A stretch of DNA of 64,000 bases. Origin: G963665215 sp963665215 (GTDB lineage Bacteria; Chloroflexota; Dehalococcoidia; Lucifugimonadales; CAUZJF01). Positions 15,370 to 24,728 of this stretch are shown here, in pieces (the first letter of the stretch is position 1; the number at the start of each line of letters is the position of its first letter). Below the pieces are notes generated by a model that saw only the letters and a program-made list of their open reading frames with translations, was not told where the DNA came from and did not search any database. Made by a program: the position numbers and the translations under genes. The stretch spans positions 62,001-126,000 of the forward strand of contig CAXXWW010000017.1 of NCBI GenBank assembly GCA_963665215.2, in the 5' to 3' direction.

Positions 15370-16632
15370 TGTATAGACCGGGGACATAGCTTACACATGT
15401 TCGGGGACATGGTGGACACCATAATAGGCATGACTTCATTACAAGGAGGTGGTCATGCCATGGAAGGAGATGTCCGTTATGTCTCAGAGGAGAGAGTTCG
15501 TGGAGCTGGCGCAGGCTGAAGGCACCAACAAAAGGGGCCTTTGCCGTCGCTTCGGGATCAGCCCTACGACTGGATACAAGTGGCTTGGGCGTTTCCGTGA
15601 AGGGAGCGAGGCAGGCCTGGTCGAGCTGCCGCGGCGGCCTCACTACTCGCCTGCACGTACCCCATCGCAGGTTGAGCAGGCGGTGCTGTCTGCCCGTGCG
15701 GCCCATCCGGCCTGGGGAGCTCGTAAGCTGCGACGGTGGCTTTTGGACCGCAGGGATGTGTTTGAGGCGGACATGCCGGCCCCCAGTACTATCACGGCGA
15801 TCTTGCGTCGTCATGGCCGCATTGACCCCGCCGAGGGGCCCAAGCACCGTTCCTGGCAGCGATTTGAACACCAGGCACCCAACGACCTGGGGCAGATGGA
15901 CTTCAAAGGCCACTTCCCCCTTACCCGAGGACGCTGCCACCCTCTGACTGTTCTGGACGATCACTCTCGGTTTGCCTTGGGGCTGCAGGCCTGCGGTAAC
16001 GAGCAGGGAGAGATGGTGCAACAGCGCCTGACGGCTATCTTCCGGCGCTACGGCCTGCCCAACACAATGTTGATGGACAATGGCTCCCCGTGGGGCCATG
16101 ACCAAGACCACCCCTACACACCTTTTACAGTCTGGCTGCTGAGGTTGGGCATCGGAGTCAGTCATGGACGCCCTTATCACCCTCAGACACAGGGAAAAGA
16201 TGAGCGCTTCCACCGAACCATGACCGTTGAAGTGCTGCAGGGGAGCAGCTTCACTGATCTGGCGCACTGCCAGAGAGCCTTCGACCTGTGGCGGGACATC
16301 TACAACTTGGAGCGGCCCCATGACGCCCTTGACCTTGCTACTCCGGCCACCAAGTACCAAGTGAGCCAAAGACTGTTTCCCGAGGTCCTTCCACCCTTGG
16401 AGTACGAACCAACCGACCTGGTACGCCGTGTTCACGACAAAGGTAGGCTCCAGTTGTTTGGCCGTATCTTCAAGGTACCTAAGGCCTTCAAGGGCATGCC
16501 AGTGGCTATTCGGCCGACAACTGACGATGGAGTCTGGAACGTCTTCTTCGCCACTCATCAAATCGCCCAGCTTGACCTCAGGCACGATGCCTAACATACT
16601 CAAATGTGTCCACCATGTGTCCGGTCCATACA
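15370..16632 (+). mobile_element. IS481-family element
   Basis: The ends are related imperfect inverted repeats beginning TGTATAGACCGG on the left and TGTATGGACCGG (read inward from 16632) on the right, giving TG...CA termini. Sub-terminal ATGGTGGACAC / GTGTCCACCAT copies lie just inside. It contains one intact transposase. I see no matching target duplication. Its right terminus is also part of the 8-bp target duplication of the neighbouring IS256 element, so the IS256 inserted after the IS481 was in place. Confidence 0.8.
15455..16594 (+). CDS. IS481-family transposase
   Basis: This 379-residue protein has an N-terminal helix-turn-helix (RREFVELAQAEGTNKRGLCRRFGISPTTGYKWLGRFRE) and an rve integrase core with the DDE triad: Asp in LGQMDFKGHF, Asp in TMLMDNGSPWG and Glu in GKDERFHRT. 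An AGGAGG site lies 5 bases before the chosen ATG; an in-frame GTG six bases earlier is possible. The frame is intact and probably active. Confidence 0.92.
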   Translation: MPWKEMSVMSQRREFVELAQAEGTNKRGLCRRFGISPTTGYKWLGRFREGSEAGLVELPRRPHYSPARTPSQVEQAVLSARAAHPAWGARKLRRWLLDRRDVFEADMPAPSTITAILRRHGRIDPAEGPKHRSWQRFEHQAPNDLGQMDFKGHFPLTRGRCHPLTVLDDHSRFALGLQACGNEQGEMVQQRLTAIFRRYGLPNTMLMDNGSPWGHDQDHPYTPFTVWLLRLGIGVSHGRPYHPQTQGKDERFHRTMTVEVLQGSSFTDLAHCQRAFDLWRDIYNLERPHDALDLATPATKYQVSQRLFPEVLPPLEYEPTDLVRRVHDKGRLQLFGRIFKVPKAFKGMPVAIRPTTDDGVWNVFFATHQIAQLDLRHDA

Positions 16633-16638
16633 GGGTCG

Positions 16639-18006
16639 GAGGTATCTTCAAAAAGTGTGTAAACAGTCAGGCAGTGTACCCTCTCTCTGAACAACACGGG
16701 CTCGAGGCCCAAGAGAGGAGATAGACCGCCCATGAGGAAGGAAAGCACTGAGAGTAGGTCGGAGTCAAGGCCGGAGTGGGAGCAGTTGGAGGATTGGGTG
16801 CGAAGCCAGGTCCAGAGGCTGATCCAGGAGTTGCTGGAGGAGGAGGTGACGGCGTTTCTGGGAAGGGCGAAGTCGGCGCTCAGATCCGACTCGGACAACG
16901 ATACCGGCTATCGGAACGGATACGGCAGAGCCCGGAGGCTTACGCTGAGTTCGGGAACGATACAGCTGAGGCGGCCGCGAGTCCGCGATACCGAGGAGCA
17001 GTTCGAGAGCCGGCTGCTGCCGCTGTTCGTCAACAGGACCAGGAAGGTTGCTGAGTTGATCCCCGAGCTGTACCTGCACGGTCTATCCGAAGGCGACTTC
17101 GATCTGGCTTTGCGGGGGCTGCTGGGAGAGGACGCACCGGTATCGGCGAGCACGGTGGCCCGGTTGAAGGATAAGTGGAACGATGAGCTTGCCCAATGGC
17201 GCAGCCGGCCCCTCGATGACCTGGAAGTGGTCTACATGTGGGTGGATGGAGTCTACGTCAAGGCTGGTCTTGAGAAGGAGAAGGCGGCGGTACTGGTGGT
17301 GATGGCGGCCCTGAGCGACGGGAGCAAGGTGGTGGTGAGCGCTGTTCCCGGATACAGGGAGTCCACAGAGAACTGGTCCGAGGTGCTCAGGGACATCAAG
17401 CGCCGGGGCTTGAGCTGCCCGAGGCTGGTGGTTGGAGACGGACACCTGGGCATCTGGGGAGCTCTGCGCAACGTCTATCCACAGGCGGCAGAGCAACGCT
17501 GCTGGAACCACAAGATCGTAAACGTGCTCGCCAAGCTTCCAAAGCGACAACAGGACCAGGCCAAGCTCATGCTGCGTACTATCCCCTACGCGCCGACTCG
17601 GACAGAGGCTGAGCGGCTCAGGACGGTGTTCACCAGGTGGTGCGGCGACCATTCCTACGAGGCGGCCTCAGAGGCCTTGGAGCGGGACTGGGACCGCATG
17701 GTCACCTTCTATGACTTCCCAAAGGAGCACTGGGGGCACCTTCGCACGACGAACCCGGTAGAATCACCCTTCGCGGCCCTCAGGCTTCGGACCGATGCCG
17801 CCAAGCGCTACAAGAGGGTCGATCGGGCGATAGCGGTGATCTGGAAAATGTTGATGGTCGCCGAACAGCGCTTCAGGCGTCTGAAGGCCCCTGAGTTGAT
17901 CGAAGACGTCTATCTCGGTGCACAGTATGCGGATGGAATCGCCATTGAATCAACGGCTGAGAAGGTCGCCGCCTGATGTCGTTTACACACCTATTGACGT
18001 AACCTC
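16639..18006 (+). mobile_element. IS256-family element, copy A, with 8-bp target duplication
   Basis: The termini are GAGGTATCTTCAA (left) and GAGGTTACGTCAA (right, read inward), sharing the sub-terminal GTGTGTAAAC. Perfect 8-bp direct repeats CAGGGTCG flank it at 16631-16638 and 18007-18014. The element is 1368 bp with one transposase. The left duplication includes the final CA of the adjacent IS481 element. Copies B and C have the same ends. Confidence 0.95.
16732..17976 (+). CDS. IS256-family (mutator-type) transposase, copy A
   Basis: This 414-residue transposase has a basic N-terminus with QRLIQELLEEEVTAFLGR and GYRNGYGRARRLTL. The catalytic DDE domain has Asp in VVYMWVDGVYVK, Asp in LVVGDGHLGIWGAL and Glu in TTNPVESPFAALR, with the alpha-helical insertion between the second Asp and Glu typical of IS256/MULE enzymes. 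It is intact. Copy B differs by at least one silent change near the AVYPQAAEQ block. Confidence 0.95.
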   Translation: MRKESTESRSESRPEWEQLEDWVRSQVQRLIQELLEEEVTAFLGRAKSALRSDSDNDTGYRNGYGRARRLTLSSGTIQLRRPRVRDTEEQFESRLLPLFVNRTRKVAELIPELYLHGLSEGDFDLALRGLLGEDAPVSASTVARLKDKWNDELAQWRSRPLDDLEVVYMWVDGVYVKAGLEKEKAAVLVVMAALSDGSKVVVSAVPGYRESTENWSEVLRDIKRRGLSCPRLVVGDGHLGIWGALRNVYPQAAEQRCWNHKIVNVLAKLPKRQQDQAKLMLRTIPYAPTRTEAERLRTVFTRWCGDHSYEAASEALERDWDRMVTFYDFPKEHWGHLRTTNPVESPFAALRLRTDAAKRYKRVDRAIAVIWKMLMVAEQRFRRLKAPELIEDVYLGAQYADGIAIESTAEKVAA

Positions 18007-18014
18007 CAGGGTCG

Positions 18015-18349
18015 AGCGAGGGTCAACGAGTTAAAGCAACATACCGCGGAGGAATCAGCATGAAATGTTTGTACCTCTGCGTCCTCTGCCTGCTCTGCGG
18101 CTTTGCACTATAAATGCCGGCTGAACCATAATTCCCAATTCTGAACCATAAATCAGACATCCAACCCCCCGCTGCAGGAGGGAAGGAAGCTGTCAGACCA
18201 TTTCGGCGTCGCTGCCGACTTGTCTGCCCAGCACTTCGAGGAGCGCTGGCCTGTTCCTGGGAGATGTGGCCCATAGAAGATACTCCGTAGGATTCTAACA
18301 AGACCATCGCAGGGTACATTGGCCGTATCCCCTAGGTAGTTGTGTAGAC
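18015..18349. other. Gene-free stretch after IS256 copy A
   Basis: I see no supported gene, tRNA or clear promoter in these 335 bases between IS256 copy A and an IS3 orfA remnant. The near-repeat ctgaaccataa occurs twice (about 18120 and 18141). The stretch is probably decayed sequence. Confidence 0.4.
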
Positions 18350-18606
18350 ATGCCCCAGCCAGAATCACATAAGACAAGGGCAGCTGAGGAGCGCACGGAG
18401 GATGCCAGATCCTTTCTGCGAAGAGTCAGGAGGGCAGCCCGGCGCAGATACACGGCCGAGGAGAAGATCCGTGTCGTCCTAGAGGGGTTCGGCAGGGAGG
18501 TCGCCGTTAACGATCTGTGCCGGCGGGAGGGGATCAAGCCTCACTCCTTCTACGCATGGACCAAGGAACTCATGGGGCTGGGAGGCAGCGGCTGGCCCGA
18601 GACACC
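18350..18606 (+). pseudogene. IS3-family OrfA remnant
   Basis: The frame contains RRYTAEEKIRVVLEGF and VNDLCRREGIKPHSFYAW, the helix-turn-helix of IS3/IS911-type OrfA proteins. After the KEL-M position the proper continuation (AGRQRLARDT) is in a different frame, so there is a frameshift near 18572. No orfB follows: the sequence runs straight into the 3' end of the interrupted mscS gene. Confidence 0.7.
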
Positions 18607-18765
18607 CTAGCATTCAATCGCTCGACTTGTGCCTCACCAGGACTGCGTTGGTGATATTGGAGCTTGGGATGAGAATCTCGCAGTCTTCCGTGTTCAGCAC
18701 GGTGTGCATCAGGGTTATCCTGATCACCGTCCCGGTGTTGGCGCCAATCGTCACCTTGTCCTTAA

Positions 18766-20483
18766 CCCGAATCCACCGAAGGACACCGATGGACGGCGTG
18801 AGGAAAGCGGAAGGGGGGTGAGGGAGCTACAGGGGAAATAGCCTGGGTTCCATTTGGGGTAGGGAGGTCGGCGGACGGTCTTCATCGCCGCACAGGGGCC
18901 CCTATGGCCGTCTGCGGGAGCTGCGATGCGCGGGATGGCGAGAGAATACGCAGCAGGGAACTCTCTCGGACCGGGCTGGCACGAGTCTGCGGGGATCTTC
19001 GGTTGTCCGGTGGGTGGGTCGGTCGCCGACGGTGCCGTCAGGCCGGGAGTGGAATGGCTCGCAGCCGGGCCAAGGCGCGGCTGAACTTCTCAGCCCAAGG
19101 CCAGCGATCCGGAAGATGCAGGGTCAACCGGCGTGCCGAGCGGGTGAGCCGTCCGGCCAGGGAGAAGAACCGCCGCCGGAGGGTCTTGGTGGTGGCTATC
19201 CGCTCTCCCAGACCGATCCGCGCCGTCCAGCGGGCCAGGTTGTGGGCCATCGTCTGGACGGCCAGCCAGGCGCCGTTGGCGGCGAAGCGGCCCGAGGGGA
19301 GATGGTTCAGCCCGACGCCGTACTTGAGGTCGCGTATGGCATTCTCGATCTCGGCGTGGCGGCGATGGTCAGCCTCCAGTTCGAGCAACTCCCCGTCCCG
19401 GTCGGTGATGAAGCCATGATAGCTGTATTTGGCGAAGAGGGCCAGTTGGGAACCGGGCGTGGGCTTCACCCGCCGGACGATGAGCCGTACCGGCGCGGCG
19501 TCCGCCTCGGCCTGGAAGGGGGTGCAGGTGGTCTCGGCCACATCGGCGGCGCCGTCCATCCAGTAAGGAATCGGCGTCCAGGCATCTTCGGGTATCGCCT
19601 CGATGAGATTGTGCAGGCTTTTGTGCTGGCGGATGGTGATGGAGAAGCGGACATCCATCTTGCGGCAGACGGATACCACGCCATGAGTGTAGAACCCGCT
19701 GTCGGCCCGTAGCGTGAGTCGTCCGTTGGCCCCGGCGTAGCGCACCCGTCCCACCGTCTCCCGCAGGAAGTGGGCGGCGCCGCGGGCGGTGTTGGCCCGG
19801 CCCTCGCGCAGCCGGGACATCAGCACGTCTCCGGTGCCGGCGGCGATGGCCAGCAGCGGGTGGTAGCCCCGCTTGCCGGTATAGCCGTGGTGGCGGGCGC
19901 CCTCCTTGGCCAGTCCGTAGGTCTCGCAGATGGTGGAGTCCAGGTCAATGGTCAGGGGCCCGTCGCCGGGTCCCGCCCCGGCCTGCCAAGCCCGGGCCAG
20001 CAACTCGCGGCTCACCCGGTCGAGTTGACGGACGTGGCCCCACCGGAAGCTGCGCAGGAAGGTGCCCAGGGTGGATGGCGCCTTGACCGTGCCGCCCAGG
20101 GTGCAGGCCGTCCCCCGGTGCGCAACACATCGGCGTCGTCAATGCAGTCGCCCCCAGCCAGCGCAGACGCCACCAGCGTCATCATCTTGTCGCTCGTGTT
20201 CGCCCGCCCCGGGGCATCGCCCAGGTCGAGGCGCTGCCGGACGAGTTCGGGCAGGCCGAGGTGCCGCGCCAGGGTGGCCGGAAGGAGCAGCCCGGCATTG
20301 GCCACCAAGCGGCGGTCGTCGAAGGTGATTTGGATCCGGTCGGGGTGGTTGCGTGGCAGCATCTACTGGGTGCTCCTTTTCCGGGGCCGTTTTTTTGCTA
20401 CAAAACCATTATCCCAGAAGCACAGGAGCACCTTCTTGCCGCCTCAGGACGCTAACCCGACGCCCTCCTTCGGTGGATTCGGG
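18766..20483 (-). mobile_element. IS1380-family element, copy 2, with 5-bp target duplication
   Basis: The element has the same terminal repeats as copy 1 (CCCGAATCCACCGAAGGA at 18766 and its complement ending at 20483), with perfect 5-bp direct repeats CTTAA at 18761-18765 and 20484-20488. It is two bases shorter than copy 1: one base is missing near the left end (shared with copy 3) and one in a C-run within the transposase. It interrupts an mscS-family gene. Confidence 0.95.
19038..20362 (-). pseudogene. IS1380-family transposase, copy 2, frameshifted
   Basis: The gene is nearly identical to the intact copy 1 transposase, but a run of six C (as in copy 1, near 6307) is five C here (near 20111). 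This splits the frame into an N-terminal part of about 87 native residues and a C-terminal part of 325. Homopolymer slippage or a sequencing error in the run are both possible. The other three copies keep six C, so I call it a recent pseudogene. Confidence 0.85.
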
Positions 20484-21244
20484 CTTAACTCTGATAGGTC
20501 GTGCGATTGTCATGAATAGCCCTGCCAGGGCGTTTCTCATCACGGTCTGGCTCGCAAAGCCGGCGACTAGACCTGCAAAGCTGCCCATTGTCAACGCTGC
20601 GGCTGGGTTGTTGGTCAGAACGGAAACGACTGTGGATAGTATGATCCCGTACGCGACGATCCGCGCTATTATTCGGAGGGCTCCTGCAACATCCGGCGAT
20701 ATGCGCCTTTGGACAACGGCGAACAAACTCTTGCTTCCGTTCTCTACGGCCGGAATCCCGAAGAGCGCGAGCAGAGCGATCACAACGTAATCCTTATATG
20801 GCGCAAGGAAACCGATCGGCTGACCCTCTTCTATGCTGGCCGTGTATGCGAGAAGGCCGAAAAAGGCTACGGCACACGCCACCGTCCACAACAGCGGCCA
20901 AGCCACCGAAACAGCAGGCGTGGGTTGATTTGTGTTGTCAGACATCGCTTTCGCTTCCTAGTAGACCGACATCCTAGCAATGAAGGGTAACGAGAATACT
21001 GCGCGACGCTCCCATCCTAACCTTCCCCCTGACGGGAAGGGACTCACTGTTGCCGTGAGGTCTCGCCAATCCAGGCTAACCCTCATTTCAAAGAGTTCGT
21101 ACCACTAGTCCCGTATCTCTATAGTTCGCTGAACAATCCTCCGAATCGGTGAGCCGCATCCGATTCTTGTGCCATCCGTTGCGTTCGTTCTACAAGGACA
21201 GGGGCCGGGTGGACCGACACGAACGTCTCCGGACGGCTGAAGGG

Positions 21245-22834
21245 CTACAGATTGTTCTTTAGGGCCTCCTCCCTGGTCTGGTTCCATTCTGTCGAATCTG
21301 GACCGGGCCACGTTTCTAATACGAGCTTGGCCATTCGTAGGCTTCTGGACCGGATGCTTTCTTCGTCCCAAGGCGATTGAGCCAACAACTCGTTGTTGAG
21401 CAGCAGAACGCTGTGCTCTTGGAGTTCGTCACGTTTGGATTGCCAGGAGGCGTTGGACATGGATGAGTTGAGTTTCTGCGTAACGAGCGTGAGGTTGCCA
21501 ATTGTGTGGACAAGGCTATTGCGCTGGTAGGTGGCTACATCGACATCAACCCACCCTGGGAGCGGCCACTCCTCTTCTCTCCAACCCACCGGTAGCAGGT
21601 GCTCTATTGTCAGATTCGTTGGGACGCCAGGTTGTTCAGACTTTCCCGAGGAACGCAACCGCCGCTCAACGCCTTCGAGCACCAACCGTAGCCTGCCCCT
21701 TGTAAGCAGGCGATAGAGGGGAGAAGACTCTAGGGCATCAGCCACAGCTTCGTTGCTAGGCCATTCCCTAGCATGTGCTGTCTGCTCTCTCAGGAACGCG
21801 GCGGTCACTACGTCTGCCTTGTCCAGCCCACTCTCTTGCAAACGGCTGGCCATCTCTAGGATTAGCCTGTTGTAGTCCTTCGTAGTCTGACGGCAGATCA
21901 TTCTCCGGACGAGGAAACTCTCCAAGGCGCTAAAGGCCCTTATGCGCGTTTCTGCCTCAGCTGACAGGAGCAGCAAGAGCACGGGAGTGATCACGCCTGC
22001 CTGCATGACACCTACGTGGTAGTAGAACGACTTCTCATCAGGGCTACGGCCTCCGGTGGTCTCGAAGTCACGGTAGTGCGCCAGGTCCAGCTTGACTGCC
22101 GACATCACCGAGTGGATCTCTTGCTCCGCAACGTCGCTGCGGAAAGCGTCAAACACTTTTGATGGAGACACCTCCGCACCCGTGCACATCACCAGCCAGT
22201 AGTTGAGGAGCATGTCCAAGCGCGGCCTGAACAGGCGGCCTTGTCTGACCTCCGTCCTCCACCACCCATCGTCCAAGTTTCCCCAGGCATCTCCCTCCTG
22301 GTCTCGTTCCCGAGACAAAACAAAGTTCTTAATGAGGTCGGACTGCTCAAGTGGAGTGCCGCGGGCATTCAGCGTCTCGAATATAAGATTCGGATCGTCC
22401 TGAGAGTCGAGGTCAATTACAACCATGTGGAGCATCGACGTTGCCGCAGCCTCAAGTGCATCGATTCGCGGTTCAATTGACCCTGGTACGTCTTGAAGCC
22501 ATTTGCGAATTTGCAGCTGGAAGAACTCGTGCGCTTGGACGATCAGTGACTCCTCAAAGTCGTTTGCGGCGAGCCCATTGTCCATAGCATGCCTGAACGC
22601 TTCTCGGTCGCCCCTAGTAGGCCACAACTTGAAGATGTGAAGCCTATTGTCTCCGATGAGTTCTTCGTCGTTCGTAACGAGCTTGGCCAGACGCCTTGCG
22701 ACCATCTTAAGGTATGGTTGGTCTGACTCCTCGCAAATCTGTCGAATGGCATCCAGAAGGAGCTGCAGTGTCGTCACCCGCTGTTGGCCGTCAATCACTT
22801 CACGCTGGTCGATGTCCTTTGCCGCCGCGGGGAT
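21245..22834 (-). pseudogene. DUF262/DUF1524 (GmrSD-like) protein, 5' end lost at IS256 copy B
   Basis: The readable frame runs from the IS256 boundary (22834) to a stop at 21245 (about 529 codons). It enters at DIDQREVIDGQQRVTTLQ, the DGQQR motif of the DUF262 (GmrS-type, ParB-like nucleotide-binding) domain, which normally lies some 60-90 residues after the start, so the N-terminus is missing. The C-terminal DUF1524 HNH-like nuclease region is present (TIEHLLPVGW, then HTIGNLTLVTQKLNSSMSN). Intact relatives include type IV restriction enzymes that cut modified phage DNA. As it stands the gene has no proper start; an internal GTG at 22798 would begin after the fold has been broken. Confidence 0.85.
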
Positions 22835-24202
22835 GAGGTTACGTCAATAGGTGTGTAAACGACATCAGGCGGCGACCTTCTCAGCCGTTGATTCAATGGC
22901 GATTCCATCCGCATACTGTGCACCGAGATAGACGTCTTCGATCAACTCAGGGGCCTTCAGACGCCTGAAGCGCTGTTCGGCGACCATCAACATTTTCCAG
23001 ATCACCGCTATCGCCCGATCGACCCTCTTGTAGCGCTTGGCGGCATCGGTCCGAAGCCTGAGGGCCGCGAAGGGTGATTCTACCGGGTTCGTCGTGCGAA
23101 GGTGCCCCCAGTGCTCCTTTGGGAAGTCATAGAAGGTGACCATGCGGTCCCAGTCCCGCTCCAAGGCCTCTGAGGCCGCCTCGTAGGAATGGTCGCCGCA
23201 CCACCTGGTGAACACCGTCCTGAGCCGCTCAGCCTCTGTCCGAGTCGGCGCGTAGGGGATAGTACGCAGCATGAGCTTGGCCTGGTCCTGTTGTCGCTTT
23301 GGAAGCTTGGCGAGCACGTTTACGATCTTGTGGTTCCAGCAGCGTTGCTCTGCCGCCTGCGGATAGACGTTGCGCAGAGCTCCCCAGATGCCCAGGTGTC
23401 CGTCTCCAACCACCAGCCTCGGGCAGCTCAAGCCCCGGCGCTTGATGTCCCTGAGCACCTCGGACCAGTTCTCTGTGGACTCCCTGTATCCGGGAACAGC
23501 GCTCACCACCACCTTGCTCCCGTCGCTCAGGGCCGCCATCACCACCAGTACCGCCGCCTTCTCCTTCTCAAGACCAGCCTTGACGTAGACTCCATCCACC
23601 CACATGTAGACCACTTCCAGGTCATCGAGGGGCCGGCTGCGCCATTGGGCAAGCTCATCGTTCCACTTATCCTTCAACCGGGCCACCGTGCTCGCCGATA
23701 CCGGTGCGTCCTCTCCCAGCAGCCCCCGCAAAGCCAGATCGAAGTCGCCTTCGGATAGACCGTGCAGGTACAGCTCGGGGATCAACTCAGCAACCTTCCT
23801 GGTCCTGTTGACGAACAGCGGCAGCAGCCGGCTCTCGAACTGCTCCTCGGTATCGCGGACTCGCGGCCGCCTCAGCTGTATCGTTCCCGAACTCAGCGTA
23901 AGCCTCCGGGCTCTGCCGTATCCGTTCCGATAGCCGGTATCGTTGTCCGAGTCGGATCTGAGCGCCGACTTCGCCCTTCCCAGAAACGCCGTCACCTCCT
24001 CCTCCAGCAACTCCTGGATCAGCCTCTGGACCTGGCTTCGCACCCAATCCTCCAACTGCTCCCACTCCGGCCTTGACTCCGACCTACTCTCAGTGCTTTC
24101 CTTCCTCATGGGCGGTCTATCTCCTCTCTTGGGCCTCGAGCCCGTGTTGTTCAGAGAGAGGGTACACCGCCTGACTGTTTACACACTTTTTGAAGATACC
24201 TC
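22835..24202 (-). mobile_element. IS256-family element, copy B, without target duplication
   Basis: The ends match copies A and C (GAGGTTACGTCAA at 22835 and the complement of GAGGTATCTTCAA ending at 24202), and the length is the same 1368 bp. The flanking octamers differ (GCGGGGAT and GCGAGAGT). The two flanks are halves of unrelated genes, so this copy probably marks a deletion or recombination between two IS256 copies. Confidence 0.92.
22865..24109 (-). CDS. IS256-family transposase, copy B (intact)
   Basis: The 414-residue product is identical by eye to copy A, including the DDE residues in YMWVDGVYVK, VVGDGHLGIW and NPVESPFA. The gene differs by at least one synonymous base near 23361 (tgcgg versus tgtgg on the same strand), a variant shared with copy C. 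This suggests B and C are closer to each other than to A. Confidence 0.95.
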   Translation of the reverse strand: MRKESTESRSESRPEWEQLEDWVRSQVQRLIQELLEEEVTAFLGRAKSALRSDSDNDTGYRNGYGRARRLTLSSGTIQLRRPRVRDTEEQFESRLLPLFVNRTRKVAELIPELYLHGLSEGDFDLALRGLLGEDAPVSASTVARLKDKWNDELAQWRSRPLDDLEVVYMWVDGVYVKAGLEKEKAAVLVVMAALSDGSKVVVSAVPGYRESTENWSEVLRDIKRRGLSCPRLVVGDGHLGIWGALRNVYPQAAEQRCWNHKIVNVLAKLPKRQQDQAKLMLRTIPYAPTRTEAERLRTVFTRWCGDHSYEAASEALERDWDRMVTFYDFPKEHWGHLRTTNPVESPFAALRLRTDAAKRYKRVDRAIAVIWKMLMVAEQRFRRLKAPELIEDVYLGAQYADGIAIESTAEKVAA

Positions 24203-24553
24203 GCGAGAGTGCTCGACGAGGCCAGGGCCGCGCTCGCACGTGCCGAACATATCACCCCGTGGGATCTAGCCTACCGTCTCGCTGATGATGAGTTCGCGGA
24301 CGAAGGCGGGCTCGTCCCGCATTGGGTGTTCACAGAAGGTGACGCACGGATTCAGCGCCGCTCGCCGGTCCTGCCGCTGTCGCGGGATGTGGACCGCGAG
24401 GTTGCGCTCAGGCGGTCACTGGCCGTATACCGTATGGTATTTGGACAGCCACGACAGGATGACCTGCTGGAATTCATCCTGCGCGAGGTCCCCGACGACC
24501 GCAGGGATGATCTTGCGACGGCGCTGACCATCGACCTGAGTCCGCCATCATGA
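24203..24553 (+). pseudogene. C-terminal fragment of a large, helicase-like protein
   Basis: An open frame enters from the IS256 boundary and ends at 24553 after 116 codons. It contains ITPWDLAYRLADDEFADE and LAVYRMVFGQPRQDDLLEFI. The latter resembles the extreme C-terminus of SNF2-family helicases found in phage-defence loci (FGQPRQxDLL), but the match is from memory and cannot be verified here. No start codon with a ribosome-binding site is present, so it is a remnant whose upstream part was removed at the IS. Confidence 0.5.
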
Positions 24554-24728
24554 GGCTGCTCAACGGCCTACCGTCCAAAGCGGGTTCAGTGGTACTGCCT
24601 ACCGTCCAACACAGACTCACAAACTTCCCAGCCACAATTCGAAGACGGTTCTGTCTACGGTGAAAAAAGGTCCACCAAACTGGACAAATCAAGGCCCTTC
24701 GTGTTGAGGTTCGTTTTGGGAACGCCGA

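Larger units (their letters stand above)
18614..20945 (-). pseudogene. MscS-family mechanosensitive channel gene split by IS1380 copy 2
   Basis: The 5' part (20945 to 20484, 154 codons) begins MSDNTNQPTPAV, has three hydrophobic segments and the MscS pore helix region MGSFAGLVAGFASQTVMRNA followed by ARPIRVK. The IS lies at this point. Beyond it, 18765 to 18617 continues in frame with DKVTIGANTGTVIRITLMHT and ends with IPSSNITNAVLVRHKSSD before a TGA at 18616-18614. Removing the IS and one copy of the CTTAA duplication restores a continuous reading frame of about 202 residues, a short MscS-type channel that would release solutes on hypo-osmotic shock. The gene is now disrupted. Confidence 0.88.
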
